Below are positions 51,932 to 58,608 of a DNA stretch of 58,608 nt, one piece after another; position 1 is the first letter of the stretch, and the number at the start of each line of letters is the position of its first letter. The position numbers and the translations under genes are program-made. This stretch comes from Paracoccaceae bacterium (lineage in GTDB: Bacteria > Pseudomonadota > Alphaproteobacteria > Rhodobacterales > Rhodobacteraceae), in NCBI GenBank assembly GCA_030148005.1, contig JASBUI010000028.1, forward strand, positions 1-58,608, read 5' to 3'. The notes below the pieces were generated by a model that worked only from the letters and a program-made list of their open reading frames with translations, ran no database searches and had not been told where the DNA came from.

Positions 51932-53287
51932 TCAGCGCGCGGAAATCTTCAGGTTGATCCCGCTTTCCGACCGAACCGTCAGATGCGCCACCGGCACCGG
52001 CGGCCTACCCGGCCCCGGCTCAAACTTGTAGGCGCGCAGCAAAAGCGCCAAAATGAGCGGCCCCTCTACCATTGCAAACCCCGCGCCGGTACAGACCCGC
52101 GCCCCTGCCGAGAACGGGATGAACGCCTCTCGCAGACAGCTTTTGCCGTTCTGCGTTGACCAGCGCAGTGGATCGAAATCATCGGGTGCCTCCCACAGGC
52201 GCGACTGGCGATGCAGGTGCCAAGGAGAGATGACAATCTGAGAGCCGGCCGGAACCCGGCGCTCGCGGAAATGCTCAACCTGGCTTGCCTCGCGCACCAT
52301 CATCGGAACAGGCGGGTAGAGGCGCAAAGCCTCACGAAAAACATCGCGGATGAACTTCAGCTTCGAAAGCTCTGAGAAATCGGGATTTTCTGAAAGCGTT
52401 GCGGCCTCTGCCGCGGCGCGTTCCTGTGTGGCCGGGTCCGCCGCCAAGAGGTACAGCGACCACGCCAAAGCCGATGCGCTGGTTTCATGCCCGGCCAGAA
52501 AGAAGATCGCGACCTGATCGACCATCTCTCCTTGCGAAAAACGCTCGCCCGTCTGAGGGTCCGGGGTGGTCATGATCTTGGTCGCCAGATCGTCGGGCGC
52601 TGTCCCCGCCTTGATCTGCTCCATGCGCTCGGCCGTCAGATCGGTGATCAGGCGCCGTATTTCCCGTGCGGTTCTGCGCGTCTGGCTTTTAAAAAAGCGC
52701 GGCATCCAGCGCGGCAAGGGCAGAAAGGCCGCAAGGTTCAGGATCGGCTGGCTACGCTGATACGTGCGGAACTGATGGAAAACCTCAGAGGCGATCGCAT
52801 GATCGATCGGAATTGAGAAAAGCGTGCGGAATATGACATCGGCTGCCGCGTGCGAAGTTTCCTCTTCGATCTCGGTGACCCGGCCATCTGCCAGCGGTGC
52901 CAGACGCGCCACAGCGGCGTCACCCGCCGCACGCATAGCGCCGAATGTATCGCGCAGGCGCCCGCCCTCGAACGCAGGATCGATGATCCGGCGCTGGCGC
53001 TTCCAAACCTCGCCGTTGGTCAGAAACACCGAATTGCCCAGAAGCGGGCGAAGCCCTTCGCCAATACGGTCCGATTTTGGAAAGTCCATCGGCCGCTCAT
53101 TCAGGACAAGCCGGACTAGATCGGGCTGGTTGATCAGAAACGACCGGAAGAACGGCGTTTTGAACTCGGCCATCCACGCGCGATAAAGCTTGGCTGGCTG
53201 GGCCGACAGGATGTCCTGCCGAAAAAGCCGCAGGTAACGCCAAAGCGAAACCTTTTCAGGCCGCGCATCTGGTTTTGGCGCCTTCAT
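51932..53287 (-). CDS. Cytochrome P450
   Basis: A 451-residue soluble P450. The oxygen-binding helix I has FLAGHETSASALAW, helix K has FREALRLYPPVPM (ExxR), and the heme loop FSAGARVCTGAGFA carries Cys399. The group resembles class I bacterial P450s needing ferredoxin partners; none is adjacent. The substrate is unknown. It is translationally coupled (ATGA, 53284-53287) to the next minus-strand gene upstream, which encodes a membrane hydrolase. Confidence 0.9.
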   Translation of the reverse strand: MKAPKPDARPEKVSLWRYLRLFRQDILSAQPAKLYRAWMAEFKTPFFRSFLINQPDLVRLVLNERPMDFPKSDRIGEGLRPLLGNSVFLTNGEVWKRQRRIIDPAFEGGRLRDTFGAMRAAGDAAVARLAPLADGRVTEIEEETSHAAADVIFRTLFSIPIDHAIASEVFHQFRTYQRSQPILNLAAFLPLPRWMPRFFKSQTRRTAREIRRLITDLTAERMEQIKAGTAPDDLATKIMTTPDPQTGERFSQGEMVDQVAIFFLAGHETSASALAWSLYLLAADPATQERAAAEAATLSENPDFSELSKLKFIRDVFREALRLYPPVPMMVREASQVEHFRERRVPAGSQIVISPWHLHRQSRLWEAPDDFDPLRWSTQNGKSCLREAFIPFSAGARVCTGAGFAMVEGPLILALLLRAYKFEPGPGRPPVPVAHLTVRSESGINLKISAR

Positions 53288-54498
53288 ACCGACATCGTCC
53301 GATAGCGGGACAAGGGAGCCGTGATGCGCGACTTGGACGGCTGGCGCCCCTCATAGCGCACCCTAAGGGGAACGGGCCCTGCGGTGATCTGGAAGTAGTC
53401 GTAATCGCCGGGGCGATCAAAGGCGCAGAGGTACTGAAAGTGCAGGCGAAAGAAACGCCAGCGAAGCTCTTTCCAGCGCTCGGCGCTGAGCGTCTGGGTG
53501 AAAGCAGCAGAGATCACCAGCGGCCATAGCTGCCCCTTGGGGGCCACGCCCGACACCGCAACCGGATCGCACAGCGCAAAGGCGCAGCCGTCCCCGGGCG
53601 CCGTCACATCGACCCAAGTTAGCCCCTTTTGCACTGACAAAAACGCCAGATCAGCGCGAAGCCTGTCTGCCCGCGGCAGGAATGAAACCATCGGCACCAC
53701 CTGCCCCAGCGACAGGAACGACAAGGCTGGCCCATCTTTGGGAACGCGCCCCTGCCGGAAGAGATCGGCAAGGATGGAAACGGCCAGATGCGCGCCCGAA
53801 GAATGGCCAACCACCAGAACTTCATCCACATCGTCGCGCAACGCGCCTGCGATGGCATCGGCAAAACCTGCCATGCGGGCTTCAAGTTCGGGCGGGTTGG
53901 CCCCGCCAGAGCGCGCCGAATAGGCGTAGTCGTGCATCAGGTAATAGGCAAAAAGCTTGGCATCCTTGGCCCGGAACCACCGAAGCACAACGACAACCGT
54001 AAGTGCGCCAAGCGCCCAGCCAAGCGCTGGATGCACAAGCTGCGCGCCCAGCGTCCCAAGCCCCCAGGCCAGAAGAAAAGCGATCAGGGCCTGACCAAGA
54101 AGCATCCCAACGGGGTAAAGGGCCGCGATCACCGGCCCCTTGCGCATCCGCATCAGCCGCCAAAGCGTTCCGGTCGCGATATAGACCCACGCCGTCCGGG
54201 CCAGTTGCCAATAGGTGCCGGGGATCGATCCGGCCATGCTGTCGCGGACGATGTCGGACCAGATCAGAACCTCGAAATCGGCATGAGTGTCCTTGCCGTC
54301 TATCTGCGACTTGACGGTCCAGCCATAATTCGCGCCGCCGCTCCGGGCCTTCAGGGCAATCTCATAGCCCGAAATGGCGGCCTGCGCCGCGCCCTCCTTG
54401 CGGTAAAGTTCGCGATAGCGGCGCGGATGAATCGGGTCATAGCCCGGAATATAGAACACCCGGCGCTTGCCCACGCTGCTTTTGTGGCTGCCCGCCAT
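53284..54498 (-). CDS. Alpha/beta-hydrolase-like protein with two membrane helices
   Basis: A 404-residue protein. The nucleophile elbow GHSSGAH places the catalytic Ser at residue 233, in a segment after two membrane helices (about 124-148 and 152-174). The N-terminal 100 residues (VFYIPGYDPIHPRRYRELYR) look like the first strands of a hydrolase core. It is coupled to the P450 gene. Function is unknown, perhaps acting on a hydrophobic ester or acyl substrate also seen by the P450. Confidence 0.65.
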   Translation of the reverse strand: MAGSHKSSVGKRRVFYIPGYDPIHPRRYRELYRKEGAAQAAISGYEIALKARSGGANYGWTVKSQIDGKDTHADFEVLIWSDIVRDSMAGSIPGTYWQLARTAWVYIATGTLWRLMRMRKGPVIAALYPVGMLLGQALIAFLLAWGLGTLGAQLVHPALGWALGALTVVVVLRWFRAKDAKLFAYYLMHDYAYSARSGGANPPELEARMAGFADAIAGALRDDVDEVLVVGHSSGAHLAVSILADLFRQGRVPKDGPALSFLSLGQVVPMVSFLPRADRLRADLAFLSVQKGLTWVDVTAPGDGCAFALCDPVAVSGVAPKGQLWPLVISAAFTQTLSAERWKELRWRFFRLHFQYLCAFDRPGDYDYFQITAGPVPLRVRYEGRQPSKSRITAPLSRYRTMSV

Positions 54499-54561
54499 TG
54501 CGCTGCCTCTCGTTGCCTTTAGGCGAAAGGATAGCGGAAAAGATCGGCGAAAATAAGCCTG

Positions 54562-55314
54562 TTAGCCGATCATTCCAAGGGCTGGAAACTTTTCAAGAAG
54601 CCACCATGAAAACGCCGTGAATGCCCCGGTCAAAAGCGCAACGCCAACAAGGACCAAAAGAGCGCCCATCGCCTTTTCGATCAGCCCCATGTGGCGCTTA
54701 AGCCGGCCCATCACGCCCATGGCGCGCTGAATGAAGATCGCCGCCAGTAGGAACGGAAGACCCAGTCCCAAGGCGTATATCCCAAGAAGGAAAGTGCCGC
54801 GCGCAACCGACGCTTCGGAGGCGGCAATCGACAGGATCGCGCCCAGCTGCGGCCCGATACAAGGCGTCCAGCCAAAGGCAAAGGCCAGCCCAAGCACATA
54901 GGCCCCCAAGGCAGAGCCGCCCTTGTCGCCCGCATCAAGCCGTGCCTCACGGTTCAAAAGCGGAATGCGAAAGATGCCAAGGAAATGCAGGCCGAAGACA
55001 ATGATCACAACCCCGGATATCTGCGCAAAAAGGTCCTGATTGCGCAGGAAGAACGCGCCAAAGGCCGAGGCGGTAAAGCCCAGAAACAGAAACACCGTCG
55101 AAAGCCCCAGCACAAAGAAGATCGCCGGCACGATCGCCCGCCAGCGCGAGGTTTGCCCGCCGGTCATCTCGTTCAGCGACATGCCCCCCATATAGGCCAG
55201 ATAGGGCGGCACGATCGGCAGGACGCAAGGACTTAGGAATGAAAGCACTCCTGCCGCCAGCGCAATCATCATTGCCGGTAGAAGCGATGCGTCGATTATT
55301 TCAAGTCCGAACAT
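54562..55314 (-). CDS. ccdA: Cytochrome c biogenesis protein CcdA
   Basis: A 250-residue membrane protein with six helices and paired cysteines in LSPCVLPIVPPYLAYMGG and WTPCIGPQLGAIL, which move reducing equivalents across the membrane to periplasmic thiol proteins for c-type cytochrome maturation. It is divergent from tusA. Confidence 0.92.
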   Translation of the reverse strand: MFGLEIIDASLLPAMMIALAAGVLSFLSPCVLPIVPPYLAYMGGMSLNEMTGGQTSRWRAIVPAIFFVLGLSTVFLFLGFTASAFGAFFLRNQDLFAQISGVVIIVFGLHFLGIFRIPLLNREARLDAGDKGGSALGAYVLGLAFAFGWTPCIGPQLGAILSIAASEASVARGTFLLGIYALGLGLPFLLAAIFIQRAMGVMGRLKRHMGLIEKAMGALLVLVGVALLTGAFTAFSWWLLEKFPALGMIG

Positions 55315-55406
55315 ATTCCATTTCCCTAATTCCTCACACTGACATATGAGAAGAATGAGGGCGCGTCACGTCCGCTTACGTCACAACTCTGTGGAGTAAC
55401 TGTAAC

Positions 55407-55655
55407 ATGACCAACATCGAACCCGGATCCGCTTGGGATCAGGAACTGGATGCGGCGGGGCTTTTGTGCCCCCTGCCCGTCCTGAAAGCCCGCAAACGGC
55501 TGTCGGCAATGCAAAGCGGTCAGGTGCTGCGCGTTCTGGCCGACGATCCTGCCGCGGTGATCGATGTGCCGCATTTCTGCGCTGAAAGCGGTCACCGGCT
55601 GATTGCCAGTGACACCGGCGCCAGCCCGCAGATTTACCTTATCGAAAAGAAATAG
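55407..55655 (+). CDS. TusA-family sulfurtransferase
   Basis: An 82-residue protein with the TusA CPxP motif (Cys21-Pro-Leu-Pro in GLLCPLPVLKARKRL). The cysteine carries persulfide sulfur between enzymes, for example for tRNA thiolation or sulfur oxidation. GGAG lies upstream of ATG 55407. It shares its upstream region with ccdA; both concern thiol or sulfur handling. Confidence 0.88.
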   Translation: MTNIEPGSAWDQELDAAGLLCPLPVLKARKRLSAMQSGQVLRVLADDPAAVIDVPHFCAESGHRLIASDTGASPQIYLIEKK

Positions 55656-55673
55656 CCCCGCGCGGCCACGAAA

Positions 55674-55703
55674 AAGGGCGCTGAACTTGCATCCAGCGCC
55701 CTT
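55674..55703 (-). terminator. Rho-independent terminator of rne
   Basis: AAGGGCGCTG (55674-55683) pairs perfectly with CAGCGCCCTT (55694-55703) around a 10-base loop. On the minus strand it is followed by TTTTT, a canonical intrinsic terminator 24 bases beyond the rne stop. It may also slow plus-strand transcription from tusA. Confidence 0.88.
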
Positions 55704-55727
55704 GTAACTGATCCGATCAGAAGCTGC

Positions 55728-58541
55728 CTAGCGGCCCAGTGACCACCAGCCGCGCTTTTTCGGCGCGCCGTCGTCTTCTTCGGCCGGGGCCGCGCTTTCG
55801 CTTTTGGGGGCCTCTGCCCGCTGCATCTCAACCACAGTTTCGGTTGCGGCTTCTGTTTCGGCCTTGGCCTTTGTGCGCCGACGCTTTGGCGCAGGCTTGG
55901 CAGCGGCCTCTTCTTGCGGCGCGGCTTGGGCCACTTCAGCTTCGTTTTCGGTCTTGGCCTCGGCTACCTCGGCCGCTTTTTTGCGCGGCGCGCGTTTGCG
56001 CTTGGGCTTTTCGGCAACTTCCGGTGCCGGCTCTTCCGCTGTGGCCTCGCTTGCAGCGGGCTCGTCGCTTTGGGCCTCGGCATCTGCCTTTGGTGCGGCC
56101 TTCTTGCGGGGCGCGCGCTTGCGCTTTGGCTTTTCAGCAGCCGGCGCTTCTTCGCCAGCATCCGCCGCGACATCGGTTGCCACGGTCTCTTCTGCAACTG
56201 GCGTCGCTTCCGTGGCCTCCGCTTCGGTCTGGGTCTCGGCGTTTTTGCGTGAGGACCGTCTGCGGCGCGACTTGGGCTTGGGGGCCTCTTCGCCGGTCTC
56301 TGCCTCTGCGCTTGTTACAGCTTCAGCGCCCTCGGCAGGCTCTGAGCCCTCGGCCTGAGTTGCTGGCTGCGCCTCATCCCGGCGACCTTCGCCGCCGTTC
56401 TGTGCCTCACCATTCTGGTTGTCACCGTTAGAGCCGCCCCGCCGACGCCGACGACGCCGGCGACGCTTTTTGGGTTGCGGGTTCTCTTCGGCGCTTACCT
56501 CTGGACGCGCTTCATCCGCATCATCGGCCTCGGCCACATCTTCGGCCTCGTCAATATCGCTCATCAGCGATGCATCCACCGAAACGACGGATGTAGACGC
56601 CTCGACAACGCGCGTGGCCGTCTTGAATTTTTCGATCGAGAAATCAGGCGCGATCAGGAAAGGATCGGCTTCAACCCGAACTGACAGGCCATAGCGGGCC
56701 TCAATCTGGGCGACATGCTCTCGCTTGTTGTTCATCAGGAAGTTCACGATCGCGACTGGCGCTTTCAAGAGAACCTCGTTCGAACGGCGGCGCACGCCTT
56801 CCTCTTCCAACTGGCGCAGGATCGACAGCGCAAGGCTGTCATCGGAACGGATCAGACCCGTGCCGTGGCACGCCGGGCAAGGCTGTGTTGTCGCCTCAAG
56901 CATTCCCGGGCGCAGACGCTGGCGCGACATCTCCATAAGGCCAAAGCCGCTGATCCGGCCCACCTGAATGCGGGCGCGGTCGGTCTTAAGCTTGTCCTTG
57001 AAGCGCTTTTCGACGGCGGCGTTGTTCTTACGCTCTTCCATGTCGATAAAGTCGATCACGATCAGACCGGCCAGATCGCGCAGGCGCAACTGGCGGGCAA
57101 CTTCTTCGGCAGCTTCGAGGTTGGTCTTAAGCGCCGTTTCCTCGATCGAACCTTCCTTGGTGGCCCGGCCCGAGTTCACGTCGATCGCCACCAGCGCTTC
57201 GGTCACGCCGATCACGATGTAGCCACCCGATTTCAGCTGAACGGTCGGGTTAAACATACCGCCAAGGTAAGTCTCAACCTGATAGCGCGCCAAAAGCGGC
57301 AGCGGATCGGTATAGTGTTTCACGTTCTTGGCGTGGGACGGCATGATCATCTTCATGAAGTCCTTGGCCGTCCGGTATCCGGCCTCACCCTCGACGATCA
57401 CCTCGTCAATCTCGCGGTTATAAAGATCGCGGATCGAGCGTTTGATCAGATCGCCTTCTTCATAGATTTTCGCCGGCGCGATGCTTTTCAGCGTCAGCGC
57501 GCGAATCTCTTCCCAAAGGCGCTGAAGGTATTCGTAGTCGCGCTTGATCTCGGACTTGGTGCGCTTGGCCCCTGCCGTGCGCACGATCAGACCGGCGCCA
57601 TCGGGCACATCGATCTCGTTCGCGATATCCTTAAGCTTCTTGCGGTCGGCGGCATTGGTGATCTTGCGCGAAATGCCACCACCGCGGGCGGTATTGGGCA
57701 TCAGAACGCAGTAGCGACCGGCAAGCGACAGGTATGTGGTCAGCGCCGCACCCTTGTTGCCGCGCTCTTCCTTGACGACCTGAACCAGAAGGATCTGGCG
57801 AACCTTCACAACTTCCTGGATCTTGTAGCGGCGCGCACGCGGCTTGCGCGGGCGGCGAATCTCTTCGGTGACATCTTCATCCGCGATGGATTCGATCTCA
57901 TCATCCTTGTCCGAAGCGGCAATGACCTCATCATCATCAGCGTGATGTTCGTCATAAGCCTCTTGCACGGCCTCTTCTGAATGGGCCTCGTCCGCCACAT
58001 CCGCATCTGGCGCTTTTTCGGCTTCGACGACAGGTTGTTCCTGCGCGTCTGCGCCGGTCAGAGAAACCGGTGCGCCATCGTCATCGGCGCCCTCGTCCAG
58101 ATCCAGCGTTTCCATTCCCGGAATATCGCCCGATGCAACCTCGCGCGTTTCAACCGGGTCGGTAACCTTGGCCTCTTCGGCCTTTGCCCGACCGCGACCG
58201 CGCGAACGTGAACGCTTGCGCGGCTTTTCCTCTTCTTCCGACTGAGCCTCTGCATAAGCGCGCTCTTCGGCCAGAAGGGCCTGCCGGTCAGCGACCGGGA
58301 TCTGGTAATAGTCGGGATGAATCTCTGAGAAAGCCAGGAAACCGTGGCGGTTTCCGCCGTAATCAACAAAGGCCGCCTGAAGCGACGGTTCGACCCGTGT
58401 AACCTTTGCTAGATAGATATTCCCGGCGATCTGCCGTTTATTCTCGGATTCAAAGTCAAACTCTTCAACCTTGTTTCCGTCGACCACCACAACGCGGGTT
58501 TCTTCCGCGTGGGTGGCATCGATAAGCATCTTTTTTGCCAT
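55728..58541 (-). CDS. rne: Ribonuclease E
   Basis: A 937-residue endoribonuclease from ATG 58541 (MAKKMLIDATHAEETR); the frame opens 15 bases earlier. The S1 domain is split by an acidic/basic insertion of about 150 residues (roughly 90-245), as in Rhodobacter RNase E. The DNase-I-like catalytic domain has IDVNSGRATK and IVIDFIDM (the two metal-binding Asp residues), and the zinc link CPACHGTGL. The C-terminal third is a disordered Ala/Glu/Lys scaffold with two identical repeats EKPKRKRAPRKKAA, and it ends RGWWSLGR. It starts mRNA decay and processes rRNA; the scaffold binds degradosome partners. Confidence 0.94.
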   Translation of the reverse strand: MAKKMLIDATHAEETRVVVVDGNKVEEFDFESENKRQIAGNIYLAKVTRVEPSLQAAFVDYGGNRHGFLAFSEIHPDYYQIPVADRQALLAEERAYAEAQSEEEEKPRKRSRSRGRGRAKAEEAKVTDPVETREVASGDIPGMETLDLDEGADDDGAPVSLTGADAQEQPVVEAEKAPDADVADEAHSEEAVQEAYDEHHADDDEVIAASDKDDEIESIADEDVTEEIRRPRKPRARRYKIQEVVKVRQILLVQVVKEERGNKGAALTTYLSLAGRYCVLMPNTARGGGISRKITNAADRKKLKDIANEIDVPDGAGLIVRTAGAKRTKSEIKRDYEYLQRLWEEIRALTLKSIAPAKIYEEGDLIKRSIRDLYNREIDEVIVEGEAGYRTAKDFMKMIMPSHAKNVKHYTDPLPLLARYQVETYLGGMFNPTVQLKSGGYIVIGVTEALVAIDVNSGRATKEGSIEETALKTNLEAAEEVARQLRLRDLAGLIVIDFIDMEERKNNAAVEKRFKDKLKTDRARIQVGRISGFGLMEMSRQRLRPGMLEATTQPCPACHGTGLIRSDDSLALSILRQLEEEGVRRRSNEVLLKAPVAIVNFLMNNKREHVAQIEARYGLSVRVEADPFLIAPDFSIEKFKTATRVVEASTSVVSVDASLMSDIDEAEDVAEADDADEARPEVSAEENPQPKKRRRRRRRRRGGSNGDNQNGEAQNGGEGRRDEAQPATQAEGSEPAEGAEAVTSAEAETGEEAPKPKSRRRRSSRKNAETQTEAEATEATPVAEETVATDVAADAGEEAPAAEKPKRKRAPRKKAAPKADAEAQSDEPAASEATAEEPAPEVAEKPKRKRAPRKKAAEVAEAKTENEAEVAQAAPQEEAAAKPAPKRRRTKAKAETEAATETVVEMQRAEAPKSESAAPAEEDDGAPKKRGWWSLGR
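55971..56135 (-). repeat. Two 14-residue basic repeats in the RNase E scaffold
   Basis: EKPKRKRAPRKKAA is encoded at 56094-56135 and again at 55971-56012, 41 residues apart. The DNA copies differ at synonymous sites, so the peptide is being kept. A third, weaker basic block (PAPKRRRTKAK) follows. Such arginine/lysine blocks usually bind RNA. Confidence 0.8.
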
Positions 58542-58608
58542 TCTTGCTTTCTGCACCTTCGCAGATCTCGTCCGCCCGGGGGCGCCAAGTTTTGCGGGTG
58601 GTGTCTGG

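Noticed and set aside
56715..57980. 421-codon open frame antisense to rne
   Set aside because: The opposite strand encodes the catalytic core of RNase E. The antisense translation is not recognisable and arises from strong codon bias.
1..58608. Mobile elements, prophage, CRISPR arrays, rRNA genes
   Set aside because: No transposase, integrase or phage structural gene, no regularly spaced direct repeats and no rRNA sequence were recognised anywhere in the window.

Overview
The window looks like a chromosomal segment of a marine alphaproteobacterium of the Rhodobacterales (Roseobacter group). The support is a GC-rich sequence, a circularly permuted two-piece tmRNA gene of the alphaproteobacterial type, a dmdA-acuI locus for dimethylsulfoniopropionate (DMSP) use, a trgA-trgB-cysK locus as described in Rhodobacter, a TRAP- and ABC-transporter-rich catabolic gene content, and the fumC/DUF4169/ribbon-helix-helix neighbourhood. 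I see no transposase, integrase, phage gene, CRISPR array or rRNA.

Bases 1-20,400 are a nitrogen and polyamine region. Carboxynorspermidine/carboxyspermidine dehydrogenase, its decarboxylase and an agmatinase-type ureohydrolase (+ strand) run tail to tail into a six-gene minus-strand operon (9734 to 2780): periplasmic polyamine-binding protein, PotA, PotB, PotC, a GMC flavoenzyme and a PuuB-like flavoenzyme. Its leader carries a three-codon open frame with a good Shine-Dalgarno, directly followed by a perfect 9-bp stem-loop. Next come an enolase-superfamily enzyme, an RpiR regulator, and a plus-strand cluster: N-formylglutamate-amidohydrolase-like hydrolase, TRAP transporter, PuuA-like glutamine synthetase homologue, glyoxalase-fold protein, aldehyde dehydrogenase and iron alcohol dehydrogenase. 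This reads as an uncharacterised catabolic route through gamma-glutamylated intermediates.

Bases 20,500-31,900 hold a Na/Pi cotransporter homologue, a ZntR-like MerR regulator, a small MscS channel in a more A+T-rich patch, and a second catabolic cluster: DadA-like flavoenzyme, TRAP transporter, and a HisD-family dehydrogenase resembling sulfopropanediol dehydrogenase. A divergent LacI regulator has two operator-like palindromes between itself and the hisD-like gene. A TetR/SRPBCC divergent pair with a clear operator and tRNA-Ser(GGA) follow.

Bases 32,100-41,200 (minus strand) carry a large MscS-type channel, cysK, trgB (Nudix), trgA, a cyclopropane-fatty-acid synthase, a photolyase and a cysteine-desulfurase-like enzyme: a stress, tellurite and membrane-lipid block.

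Bases 41,300-46,200 contain what looks like one minus-strand operon, DUF2182 - DUF1326 - DinB - dmdA - acuI, divergent from a GntR/FCD regulator whose start codon overlaps a consensus GntR operator. Two cysteine-rich proteins of unknown function therefore appear to be co-transcribed with the DMSP demethylase. This is the most interesting association in the window.

Bases 46,270-58,608 hold ssrA (tag ANDNKAPVALAA), chrA, the alpha-type sspB adaptor for ssrA-tagged proteins, a histidine kinase, fumC with small downstream genes, a P450/hydrolase pair, ccdA, tusA, and rne with a canonical terminator. Three transporter operons share a recurring design: a strong stem-loop without a U-tract directly after the gene for the periplasmic binding protein.
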